A stretch of DNA of 7,498 nucleotides from Nanobdellota archaeon (GTDB lineage Archaea > Nanobdellota > Nanobdellia > Woesearchaeales > CG1-02-33-12): positions 1 to 7,498 of the forward strand of contig JAHIFA010000062.1 of NCBI GenBank assembly GCA_018901315.1, read 5' to 3'. Numbering within the stretch: position 1 is the first letter of the stretch; every line of letters starts with the position of its first letter. The notes beneath the pieces are model-generated. The model was given only the letters and a program-made list of their open reading frames with translations. It searched no databases and had not been told where the DNA came from. The translations under genes and the position numbers were made by a program. Below are positions 1 to 6,050 of the stretch, piece after piece.

Positions 1-138
1 AAAATCAGCCCATTCCTCTACTACTACAGGGCTTACTCCAAGCTCTTTTGCTGCCTGCGGAACAGAAATTCTTTTTTTCTCTTGAATAAGGCTTACCAGT
101 CTATCAACGCCTGTTTTTAATAATTGGCCCTTATCCAT
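1..138 (-). CDS. Helix-turn-helix protein, N-terminal fragment (cut by window edge)
   Basis: Only the first 46 codons are present; the frame is still open at base 1. The protein begins MDKGQLLKTGVDRL. Residues 1-22 look like a charged helix. Residues 24-46 read as a helix-turn-helix (ISVPQAAKELGVSPVVVEEW), where the AAKELGVS turn and the following VVVEEW recognition-helix pattern are typical of winged-helix DNA-binding domains. It lies 43 bases downstream of the pilin-like operon on the same strand but has its own TATA-like box about 25 bases before the ATG, so it is probably transcribed separately, without a leader. There is no Shine-Dalgarno sequence close to the ATG, which supports this. 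The start is the first ATG after the promoter. The C-terminal part, which would define the family, is outside the window. It could be a transcription factor, or a protein using the fold for protein contacts. Confidence 0.75.
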   Translation of the reverse strand, partial: MDKGQLLKTGVDRLVSLIQEKKRISVPQAAKELGVSPVVVEEWADF

Positions 139-157
139 CTTATCTTAAAAAATTCCT

Positions 158-171
158 TTTTAATATAAATA
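158..171 (-). promoter_or_regulatory. TATA box of the helix-turn-helix gene, probably leaderless
   Basis: On the minus strand the sequence ATTTATATTA lies at 170-161, its centre about 27 bases before the ATG at 138. That is the usual TATA-to-start distance in archaea, so transcription would begin at or next to the start codon. This is a sequence-pattern call only. Confidence 0.5.
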
Positions 172-181
172 TCTATCGGAA

Positions 182-1117
182 TCACTCAGTTAAATCCTCG
201 CATTCATATGTTTCAAGATGCCCTTCATCCAGCTTAAACCATGAGGGCATATCCTGAATATTTGAATTGTTTGTTGTTTGGTCTCCAAAATATATATAAT
301 CAACAACACTTCTATCTCTGATAGGAATTTCCTGTGCCTGGAATTTCTCTAAATTTACAAGGCTTTCAATTCCATATGGAGAATCTGAAAGATTTCCCTC
401 TAATCTCATGAGGAAACTTGGAGCTGTATTTGACTCAATATAATATGAATTATTAACATGGGTTTTAAGGTTTGTTGTTTCATTGTTGGGCCCGATAAAA
501 TCAGTTATAGTTGTTTTTATTATTGTGTTAGTAACCCTGCCATAGCTGTTTATTACATACAACGGATCCTCAAAATCCTGTATGCTGATATTGGTTGTTA
601 TGTAAAGTGGCCTTTGCCATGAAGCGGTTTTTTTAACATCTTCAATATTTAAAGTTATATTGGCAGCAATACTTACTGCCCATGGCTCTTCCTGGTAAAT
701 GATTATTTTGTCTATACTAAAGTCAGTAATTATATCAAGTTTTATTGCCTGCTCTCCTATTCTCTGAGTCCAGTTGATGAATGTTGATTCATTCATAAGA
801 CCCATTTGAGAGTTATTGATAGTCCCATTCAAAAAAGCCTCTTCAAAGCAGGAATTTGTATCATATAAAAAAACGCCCCTGTCTGTTATATACTGCTCCA
901 TGCTCATTAAAGCCCTGAATCCTGAGATATAAAGACCTCTCTCCATATCTTTTTCAACATCATCTATGAAATTGTTCATTGAATAAATTCTTGTTTCAGT
1001 TACCATAACCTTGTCTCTTAGAAAGTATTTAGTGTAGACAGTGAGTGAAAATATTGTCAGGGTTATAAGTACAATTGCAGTTATACTGAAAAATATACTT
1101 TTTTTGTTCAATGCCAT
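182..1117 (-). CDS. Membrane-anchored, glycosylation-rich pilin-operon protein lacking the acidic pilin residue
   Basis: Last gene of the pilin-like operon, 311 aa. The N-terminus MALNKKSIFFSIT is followed by one hydrophobic helix (about residues 8-28); the rest should lie outside the cell. The start matches the preceding 609-aa protein in layout (KKS-IFFSIT against KKG-FFFTID), but the Asp of the pilin helix is replaced by Thr13. The body has ten N-x-S/T sequons, two cysteines (90 and 306) and an aromatic C-terminal region (VDYIYFG near 271-277, then WFKLDEGHLETY at 293-304). The ATG at 1117 was preferred over an upstream in-frame ATG at 1147 because GAGGTGA stands 4 bases before it and the longer form would put ten charged residues before the anchor. 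It overlaps the 609-aa gene by 10 bases. I recognise this as a type of protein found in DPANN pilin-like clusters, but I know no assigned function. A role as cap or minor component of a surface filament is inference. Confidence 0.8.
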   Translation of the reverse strand: MALNKKSIFFSITAIVLITLTIFSLTVYTKYFLRDKVMVTETRIYSMNNFIDDVEKDMERGLYISGFRALMSMEQYITDRGVFLYDTNSCFEEAFLNGTINNSQMGLMNESTFINWTQRIGEQAIKLDIITDFSIDKIIIYQEEPWAVSIAANITLNIEDVKKTASWQRPLYITTNISIQDFEDPLYVINSYGRVTNTIIKTTITDFIGPNNETTNLKTHVNNSYYIESNTAPSFLMRLEGNLSDSPYGIESLVNLEKFQAQEIPIRDRSVVDYIYFGDQTTNNSNIQDMPSWFKLDEGHLETYECEDLTE

Positions 1118-2937
1118 ACCCTCACCTCTGCGATTATTGGTCCCCATAATGAAGGGACACCCCCAACAGGGTTTACTTCCTTGTCTATCTGGGTTGCTTT
1201 TACATAATCCCCCAACAGTAGGTTTAATCTTTCTTCTGCATCTGAAATAGCATCTTCCTCACTATCAAATATCTGACCGTATCCAACTAAAGAGGGTATG
1301 AGAACATAGTATTGCAGGGTTGTCTCATTGAGGATATAACAGTCACTGCATGAGTCACTGACCTCAAAATTGTTTTCTCCCTCTTTAAGATAATCAGAGT
1401 CAATATAAATAGAGGATGGAGTTGCAAGAGGCCTTGGTGTTGTAAAAACATTTTGGCTGTTTACATTTACACTAACTGTATTGCTGTCAAGCTGTGCAAC
1501 CTGTATGAATGATTCAATAACATCATAATCTTCAAAATCTTTTGTGTATGACTTGCCATTGCTCATGCTGCCATCAAAGCTTTCAACAATAGAAACATCA
1601 ATTTTTCCATATTGCAGTTTTGCAGTGTCAATGATTTCATACTCTACCTCAACATAGGATGAGTCTTCTGGGTCATTTTCAGGGTCAGAATAAAGCATTG
1701 TGTCATCTTTACCAAAGAAATAGTCTGGGTAGCAGTTAAGGTAAACACTTACTACATTAGTTCCTTCACCAAGATTGTCTTTAATATCATATGTTTTGTT
1801 TAAAGTTCCAGTCACATTCAATATTTCTATTTTCTCATCATTTAAATAAAGTTGCACATTGCCTTTTTCAGGAACTTCTTCAGGAATTCCAAAGCTCTTG
1901 AGGTCTTTTCCAACGATGTGCAAAGTTGCATTTTTTATAATAACTCCTTTTGGGACAAAAATAGGCAGCACAGACCATGCACCAGTTGCCTTATTTAGAT
2001 TATTGCCTCCATTGCTTAAAACATTATCAAAATAAAGCCTTTTCTCCACTGTTTTTGCTGGGACAAACTTTCCAGTGCTTTCATATTCAACAACTATTTT
2101 TGAGCCTGGATGAATATGTGTATGGTCATCAGACTGTACTCTTAGCATTATTTCAAGATCGTTCCAGCCGCTTGCAACAGAGTTAGTTACATCTACAACA
2201 TCAAATCCTATGTGTGTGGCGTCTTTTTCCTGTGTATAAAGCCATGGATTTCCTATATTTATTGGCTCTCCATTAAGGTCAAAATCATTGGATGGTGTAG
2301 CGCTTGTTCCCCAATGGACTGTCAGGAATAATGTGGCTTTTATGATATCACTGGAATTAATATAAAATTTCTTTGTGAGATACGCTATGGTTCCTGGTCC
2401 GTGTGAGCTTCCTGCAGGATTTATCATAAAGACCTCTGTTGTGTTTTTGGTTACCTTTGTTGCAACTGCCCTTGCAGTAAACCCTTCTCTTGTCCTGTAT
2501 CTTTGTATGCCGGATATCATTTTCTTTGATGTCATTGATATTCCATCATTGCTTTTAGTTCTGGAATAAATTTCTTCTCCTTCTATATAAAAGCCAAAAC
2601 CAAGATTTTCATCAACAAAATCATTAGTAAACTCTTTTGTTAAATTGCCTGCTTTGTCAGCCTTGTCAAGTGCCCAGAACTCACCTATTTGCTCTAAAAT
2701 AGTATTTTCAGGATTTGTTATTTCTCCAGTTGATATAAGCTCATCAATGTAAGCATTGTTAACCTCTCCAACTCTCAAGGTAGACAATGAATTAATCAAA
2801 TCATTGGAGGTATAATCAAGGCTTGTGTATGATGGCTCAACTATATAAAAAGTATAAAGCAGCAAAATACCAAGGGTTATTATGCCTGCGCCAATCATTG
2901 AGTCAATTGTGAAAAAAAAGCCTTTTTTTAATACCAT
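1108..2937 (-). CDS. Large pilin-anchored adhesin-like protein with three beta-rich modules
   Basis: A 609-aa surface protein. Residues 1-6 (MVLKKG) are followed by a hydrophobic helix, 7-32, that starts FFFTIDS, with Asp12 at +6 of the likely prepilin-peptidase cleavage site after Gly6. Residues 35-165 form a mostly helical stem. Then come three similar modules, about 168-287, 296-436 and 445-548. Each has a strand such as ATLFLTV or ATLHIVG, a short LNG/LND strand, a G-x-N turn (GWND 257, EGTN 391, EGEN 519) and a closing strand (IVVEYE 281, VEVEYE 429, LQYYVL 541). This pattern suggests repeated jelly-roll or galactose-binding-like beta-sandwiches, as in adhesins. Seven N-glycosylation sequons are present. 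The C-terminus is WGPIIAEVRVWH. The start has a GGTGAT ribosome site 6 bases upstream and overlaps the previous gene by 10 bases. It is probably the tip or adhesive component of the filament; the ligand is unknown. Confidence 0.85.
   Translation of the reverse strand: MVLKKGFFFTIDSMIGAGIITLGILLLYTFYIVEPSYTSLDYTSNDLINSLSTLRVGEVNNAYIDELISTGEITNPENTILEQIGEFWALDKADKAGNLTKEFTNDFVDENLGFGFYIEGEEIYSRTKSNDGISMTSKKMISGIQRYRTREGFTARAVATKVTKNTTEVFMINPAGSSHGPGTIAYLTKKFYINSSDIIKATLFLTVHWGTSATPSNDFDLNGEPINIGNPWLYTQEKDATHIGFDVVDVTNSVASGWNDLEIMLRVQSDDHTHIHPGSKIVVEYESTGKFVPAKTVEKRLYFDNVLSNGGNNLNKATGAWSVLPIFVPKGVIIKNATLHIVGKDLKSFGIPEEVPEKGNVQLYLNDEKIEILNVTGTLNKTYDIKDNLGEGTNVVSVYLNCYPDYFFGKDDTMLYSDPENDPEDSSYVEVEYEIIDTAKLQYGKIDVSIVESFDGSMSNGKSYTKDFEDYDVIESFIQVAQLDSNTVSVNVNSQNVFTTPRPLATPSSIYIDSDYLKEGENNFEVSDSCSDCYILNETTLQYYVLIPSLVGYGQIFDSEEDAISDAEERLNLLLGDYVKATQIDKEVNPVGGVPSLWGPIIAEVRVWH
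1122..1128 (-). promoter_or_regulatory. Shine-Dalgarno of the 311-aa gene, inside the preceding gene
   Basis: GAGGTGA on the minus strand, 4 bases before the ATG at 1117. It is encoded by the Glu-Val-Arg codons of the C-terminal EVRVWH of the 609-aa protein. This site decides the start of the downstream gene and suggests translational coupling. Confidence 0.75.
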
Positions 2938-3449
2938 AAGTAAATCACCATTTTCTTAATGTCTGATTCTTTAACAATAAGCCTGGTTACCTTGACTAGT
3001 TTTTTTGGATTTTCAACAGTTTGTATGTTTGTGGAATTAACACCCGGCTTTCCTATTCCTTCGAGAGATTCATTAAAAGGGAGTATATTATTATCCTTAT
3101 CTCTGAAAAAAACATAATAATTATATGCTGTTCCAAAAAGCTTCCTACCTTCATTATAGGGAATCATTGAAAACTGCTCAAGCTTTGTTTCATTAATCCT
3201 GTTATTATCAGTTATGCCAATCCTGACTACATTATCCTTATTCCAGTTATAAGGGTAGCCTTGGCTCACTAATGAATTGGAAATTGATTTGGCATCAATA
3301 AGAAGATCATCAAGCAATTCCTCATCCTGGTCAGAAAGATTAGTGATATTTTTGTAGTATATTAATATAGCTGACCCAAAAACAAGCACTGCTATTATTA
3401 AATCAAGGGAAAAAACCTGCGCCTTAGTTAAGATAGATAACACCCCCAA
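2928..3449 (-). CDS. Pilin-like protein with class III-type signal, third gene of the operon
   Basis: 173 aa if started at TTG 3449. A GTG at 3443 (171 aa) is equally possible, and no ATG precedes the signal. The N-terminus ends in LTKA followed by QVFSLD and a hydrophobic helix (about residues 11-28). Cleavage by the archaeal prepilin peptidase is expected between Ala10 and Gln11, which puts Asp16 at +6 instead of the usual Glu at +5. The exported part carries five N-x-S/T sequons and a distinctive SLVSQGYPYNWN stretch at 59-70, which I associate with DPANN pilin-like clusters. It overlaps the 129-aa gene by 26 bases (20 with GTG) and the 609-aa gene by 10. A purine-rich GGGGGTG overlaps the start itself, so the true initiation codon is uncertain. 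Likely a minor pilin or pseudopilin; the exact role is unknown. Confidence 0.82.
   Translation of the reverse strand: MGVLSILTKAQVFSLDLIIAVLVFGSAILIYYKNITNLSDQDEELLDDLLIDAKSISNSLVSQGYPYNWNKDNVVRIGITDNNRINETKLEQFSMIPYNEGRKLFGTAYNYYVFFRDKDNNILPFNESLEGIGKPGVNSTNIQTVENPKKLVKVTRLIVKESDIKKMVIYLWY
2929..2952 (-). promoter_or_regulatory. Shine-Dalgarno and overlapping start of the 609-aa gene
   Basis: On the minus strand GGTGAT ends 6 bases before the ATG at 2937. It is written within the codons for Met-Val-Ile-Tyr-Leu-Trp at the end of the 173-aa protein, and the ATG itself is TTA-TGG read in another frame. It supports the start chosen and points to coupled translation. Confidence 0.65.
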
Positions 3450-3813
3450 TATTTTTTATTGTGTTATTCCCCTTGACTACAGTTCCATTAATTTCAGGGA
3501 TTCTTACTGTAAACTCTGAATTTTTTAAGGCAATAGTTATTCCATCTTTTGTTTTAGTTATTGTATAATCCTTATTATCAAGCTTTTCTGGTATGAAAAA
3601 AGTCCTGTTATAGCCAGACTTAACCTGTGCTGCAATATTAATTTCATGCTGTATTTTGTAGGCAAGGTCTTTTGCAAGAACAAATTCTTTTTCATCATTT
3701 AAATCATCAACTTTATCTTCTGTTGCTTTTAAAAAAACAAGAAGTACAAAAAAAGATATACTTAATAACAAAACAAATTCCATTGCCAGTTGAGCTTTTA
3801 TGTGCTTAACCAT
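3424..3813 (-). CDS. Class III signal peptide prepilin, second gene of the operon
   Basis: 129 aa. MVKHIKA is followed by QLAMEF and a hydrophobic helix to about residue 28. This is the archaeal class III prepilin signal: cleavage expected after Ala7, mature Gln at +1 and Glu12 at +5. The peptidase removes the short basic leader and the hydrophobic helix then packs in the filament core or stays in the membrane. After the helix comes an amphipathic region (about 29-63), then a small beta-rich domain with the stretch GYNRTFFIP near 68-76 and three N-x-S/T sequons. The start overlaps the 136-aa gene by 16 bases and has an AGGGGGAT ribosome site 5 bases upstream, out of reach of a competing out-of-frame ATG at 3817. 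Probably a minor pilin working with the preceding gene product. Confidence is high for the class and moderate for filament assembly. Confidence 0.87.
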   Translation of the reverse strand: MVKHIKAQLAMEFVLLLSISFFVLLVFLKATEDKVDDLNDEKEFVLAKDLAYKIQHEINIAAQVKSGYNRTFFIPEKLDNKDYTITKTKDGITIALKNSEFTVRIPEINGTVVKGNNTIKNIGGVIYLN

Positions 3814-4208
3814 ACATAATCCCCCTTTGATTCTATGCTTATGTAATGGATGCCAGGGGTTATTGCAATATATCCACTAACATTAACAGAACTTATATGG
3901 CTTATGTCTGTAACACCACTTTTTGTTTTTACCCTGAATGTCACTTCTTTGTTGCTTATTATAGCTTCTTCTATGTTTTCAGGCATGTAAACTTTTATTC
4001 TTGTTTTTGAAGGCTCGCCAAGGTAATAAACTGATTCTGAATTATCTACTATTTTTCTTGCTATCTGGTCAACTTGGCTTGATATTACCTGATCGCTAGT
4101 AGTTCTTGTATGTTCATAAAAGATTAAAATTAATGGAATTGTGATAAGCAATGAAAATCCTATAATAATAACATATTCCACACTTACCTGGGCATTTTTT
4201 TCTTTCAT
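3798..4208 (-). CDS. Canonical archaeal class III signal peptide prepilin, first gene of the operon
   Basis: 136 aa. MKEKNA is followed by QVSVEYVII and a hydrophobic helix to about residue 31. QVSVEY is the classic archaeal type IV pilin motif: cleavage between Ala6 and Gln7, with Glu11 at +5 of the mature protein. The globular part begins with an amphipathic helix containing DQIARKIVDNSESVYYLG and continues into a beta-rich domain of about 80 residues. This arrangement is typical of small pilins in DPANN archaea. The ATG at 4208 was chosen over an in-frame ATG at 4229 because the latter would fall at the TATA box and spoil the short basic leader. The TATA box lies about 27 bases upstream, so the mRNA is probably leaderless. 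As first gene with the best signal it is the likeliest main structural subunit, but that is inference. Confidence 0.88.
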   Translation of the reverse strand: MKEKNAQVSVEYVIIIGFSLLITIPLILIFYEHTRTTSDQVISSQVDQIARKIVDNSESVYYLGEPSKTRIKVYMPENIEEAIISNKEVTFRVKTKSGVTDISHISSVNVSGYIAITPGIHYISIESKGDYVWLST

Positions 4209-4229
4209 GAAATAGTTGTTTATATACAC

Positions 4230-4241
4230 ATATTTAAATTT
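4230..4241 (-). promoter_or_regulatory. TATA box of the five-gene pilin-like operon
   Basis: AATTTAAATA on the minus strand (4240-4231) is centred about 27 bases before the ATG at 4208, which predicts a leaderless transcript. A second TATA-like run, GTATATAAAC (4227-4218), is too close to the ATG to fit, unless initiation is inside the gene. Pattern-based call. Confidence 0.5.
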
Positions 4242-4247
4242 ATGTAA

Positions 4248-4261
4248 CTATTCAACAATAG
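4248..4261. repeat. Short palindrome CTATT-N4-AATAG upstream of the pilin operon promoter
   Basis: Perfect 5-base arms with the spacer CAAC, sitting just upstream of the operon TATA box, between the divergent promoters of the pilin operon and the 200-aa gene. It could be a regulator binding site. In AT-rich DNA such short arms also arise by chance. Confidence 0.2.
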
Positions 4262-4311
4262 ATTATCTTAATTAATCTTTATTTTTAAGGCAATTGTTAA
4301 AAAGACAGATA

Positions 4312-4321
4312 ATTTTATATA
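4312..4321 (+). promoter_or_regulatory. TATA box of the 200-aa charged protein gene
   Basis: ATTTTATATA precedes the ATG at 4376 by about 60 bases, which predicts a start of transcription near 4342 and a leader of roughly 30-35 bases. That fits the Shine-Dalgarno sequence found in front of this gene, unlike the leaderless neighbours. Confidence 0.45.
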
Positions 4322-4363
4322 GTTTTGTTAATTTGTGTTTTTAAGCTGATAGTTTTATTAATA

Positions 4364-4370
4364 GGGGGGT
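4364..4370 (+). promoter_or_regulatory. G-rich Shine-Dalgarno fixing the start at 4376
   Basis: GGGGGGT stands 5 bases before the ATG at 4376. It selects this ATG over upstream in-frame alternatives from 4325, which would add a hydrophobic 17-residue extension lacking any ribosome site. Confidence 0.6.
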
Positions 4371-4375
4371 CAAAA

Positions 4376-4978
4376 ATGGCAAATAAAGAGTTCAATAAGA
4401 TGTTAGATGATTATGTGGGTAGCATAAGAAAGAAGAATTCAATAGATTTTTCTGAGAAATTTAAAAATTTTTTTAAGTCAAAGCCCAAGAAAAAAATCCA
4501 GATAGACCAAGGCACAACAGAAGAATATATAGATATTAATGATGAAAGACTGGAGAGTGATGTTATAGAAGAAAAAAAGGGCTTTTTGGATAGTTTTTTT
4601 GGTAAGTTTTTGAAATTGTTTTCAGCAAAACCTAAAAAAACCTTTGAGGAGGAAAAAATTGTTTTTGAAGAGCCAGAAGAGATTGAGACAAAATATGAAA
4701 AGCCGGTTGTAAAAGAGGTGAAAGATAACTTTGTCAGCAGACTTTTTAGGAAAATCTTTTGCTTTAGAAAAAAGGAATATCCTGAAGAGCCTGAAAAAGA
4801 GCCGGAACTTAAAACTTACGGCAGTGAGATGGATGAGGACGTTGTGAAGGTTTTGAATATAGTTAACTCTTTATTCAAAAAACTGCCCCAGAATGTTAAG
4901 TATCAGTTCAGAAATTCAAAAGACTTTGAAATATATTCGGATATCCTCAAGAAGTATCATATTATAAAAAAGGATTAG
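4376..4978 (+). CDS. Charged cytosolic protein with three amphipathic-helix/basic repeats
   Basis: 200 aa, no assigned family that I can name. It has no signal peptide or membrane helix. Three times an amphipathic, Phe-rich helix is followed by a basic patch: residues 24-40 (FSEKFKNFFKSKPKKK), 69-88 (SFFGKFLKLFSAKPKK) and 117-133 (FVSRLFRKIFCFRKK). Acidic linkers separate them (48-67, 91-112, 134-155). A compact C-terminal helical domain, 153-200, contains LFKKLPQNVKYQF and ends DILKKYHIIKKD. Helices with one aromatic face next to lysine clusters often bind membranes, so peripheral attachment to the inner face of the membrane is a reasonable guess, not a demonstrated function. The gene diverges from the pilin-like operon and converges with the Lrp-like gene with only 4 bases between stops. 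The start follows a strong G-rich ribosome site. A cytosolic partner of the filament is possible on position alone. Confidence 0.8.
   Translation: MANKEFNKMLDDYVGSIRKKNSIDFSEKFKNFFKSKPKKKIQIDQGTTEEYIDINDERLESDVIEEKKGFLDSFFGKFLKLFSAKPKKTFEEEKIVFEEPEEIETKYEKPVVKEVKDNFVSRLFRKIFCFRKKEYPEEPEKEPELKTYGSEMDEDVVKVLNIVNSLFKKLPQNVKYQFRNSKDFEIYSDILKKYHIIKKD
4966..4971 (-). terminator. Oligo-T run after the Lrp-like gene
   Basis: Six T on the minus strand, 12-17 bases past the stop at 4983, located inside the end of the convergent gene. Archaeal RNA polymerase can terminate at such runs. There is no hairpin. Weak evidence. Confidence 0.3.
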
Positions 4979-4982
4979 GTTC

Positions 4983-5966
4983 TCATAAAGAATAATCAAC
5001 AAGATAATTGTGCTTAAATACCTTATATATCCTATAGCTGTTGAATGACCTTATAACATCCTTAAATTCTTCTCTTATTTTCAGATAGATCTCCCTAAAG
5101 TCAGTTGATGAGCTTGTTTCAACATCTATTTCAACATCCCATGCACCGATTGTCTTGCTAATCTTTACGATATTTGGGTTGTTTAGGCAGAAATCCAGTA
5201 TCTTGTTCTCCTTTTCCGGTTCAATATTATGAAGATTCAGGGTAATCTTATTGTTGATTAGATTGCACTTTTCTATATTTAATGCAGACTTGTATGCCCT
5301 TATTATTTTCTTGCCCTTCAGTGAGTTTATTACTGATATAGCAGTCTTTATATTAATATCTAGTTTTGAAGCAATTGAAGTTAATCTTATCTTTGGATTC
5401 TCAACAAAAGCCAGTAATATTCTTTTTTCCTTATCATTTAAAACAATTTTATCCCTGTCCCCCCCAACTATGATTTCTGATGGGAAAGTAGTTTCTTTAG
5501 TTTTCTTATTCCTGGGTATAAGGTAGTCTCTGGGATAAATATGAGAAACAATGTTTATGATTATATCATAATTATTTAATTCCTCATTCTCTTTTATCAA
5601 CATCTTCAGCTCTTTATTGAATTTTGAGGGATTTTGGGCCATGAATTCAACAAGAAAATCATACTGGCCGCCCATTTCATAGATTGAAGTCACGTAAGGG
5701 TTTTCCATTAGCTTCTTTACCAATAAATTCAGTTCAGAACTTTTAGAACAGCCGCCCTTGAAATAAACTTTAAATAATAGCATATCAAAACAGGAATAGT
5801 CAATAACAGTATAATAAAAAAGGATTATTTTGTTTTTTTCAAGCCTGTTTATTGTGTATTTAACGAGCTGGGGGCTCTTGTGAATCTTTTTTGCTATTTT
5901 AGAAAATGAAAGCCTGCAGTTCTCGCCGTAGAAATACAATAATCTTTTGTCAATTTTAGTTGCCAT
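4983..5966 (-). CDS. Double Lrp/AsnC-like transcriptional regulator
   Basis: 327 aa, about twice the usual Lrp/AsnC length of 150 residues, because the whole unit occurs twice. The first half has a helix-turn-helix at about 18-42 (FSKIAKKIHKSPQLVKYTIN) and a RAM-like ligand domain at 60-145 with MGGQYDFLVEF. The second half begins with the Lrp-style LNDKEKRIL at 176-184, a helix-turn-helix at about 192-217 (LTSIASKLDINIKTAISVI) and a second RAM-like domain at 238-315 with IGAWDVEIDV. A polar linker with a GG pair joins them at about 150-175. Lrp proteins bind DNA as dimers and sense amino acids or other small molecules; here one chain could form a pseudo-dimer whose two halves have different specificity. 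A TATA box about 27 bases before the ATG predicts a leaderless mRNA. It diverges from the DAC-like gene and might regulate the shared 104-base region. Ligand and targets are unknown. Confidence 0.85.
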   Translation of the reverse strand: MATKIDKRLLYFYGENCRLSFSKIAKKIHKSPQLVKYTINRLEKNKIILFYYTVIDYSCFDMLLFKVYFKGGCSKSSELNLLVKKLMENPYVTSIYEMGGQYDFLVEFMAQNPSKFNKELKMLIKENEELNNYDIIINIVSHIYPRDYLIPRNKKTKETTFPSEIIVGGDRDKIVLNDKEKRILLAFVENPKIRLTSIASKLDINIKTAISVINSLKGKKIIRAYKSALNIEKCNLINNKITLNLHNIEPEKENKILDFCLNNPNIVKISKTIGAWDVEIDVETSSSTDFREIYLKIREEFKDVIRSFNSYRIYKVFKHNYLVDYSL

Positions 5967-5988
5967 TACTTATTTATTTTAAATTAGA

Positions 5989-5998
5989 GTATATAAAT
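5989..5998 (-). promoter_or_regulatory. TATA box of the Lrp-like gene, probably leaderless
   Basis: ATTTATATAC on the minus strand is centred about 27 bases before the ATG at 5966. The predicted transcription start is within a few bases of the start codon, and no Shine-Dalgarno is present. Confidence 0.5.
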
Positions 5999-6039
5999 GT
6001 TTTTATTTGGAACTTTTTAAAAAAATTATGAGAAATAGT

Positions 6040-6049
6040 TTTAAATATA
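6040..6049 (+). promoter_or_regulatory. TATA box of the DAC-like gene, probably leaderless
   Basis: TTTAAATATA is centred about 26 bases before the ATG at 6071, which gives a leaderless transcript. There is no ribosome site between it and the start codon. Confidence 0.5.
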
Positions 6050-6050
6050 A

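Noticed and set aside
1041..1250. Plus-strand open frame of 69 codons across the junction of the 311-aa and 609-aa genes
   Set aside because: Antisense to two well-supported coding regions, no ribosome site or promoter, and a low-complexity hydrophobic translation.
1977..2569. Two plus-strand open frames (1977-2186, 2375-2569) inside the 609-aa gene
   Set aside because: Both are antisense to the beta-rich modules. Their translations have no recognisable domain, and the opposite frame has clear repeats and sequons.
4209..4229. Seven-codon N-terminal extension of the first prepilin from an ATG at 4229
   Set aside because: It would place the start at the TATA box and add hydrophobic residues before the short basic leader that prepilin peptidases require.
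4325..4375. Upstream in-frame extension of the 200-aa charged protein
   Set aside because: The G-rich ribosome site 5 bases before 4376 and the hydrophobic, poorly composed extension both favour the later ATG.
5251..5526. Plus-strand open frame of 91 codons inside the Lrp-like gene
   Set aside because: Its hydrophobic translation is the mirror of Lys/Ile-rich codons on the other strand, which encodes a clear helix-turn-helix.
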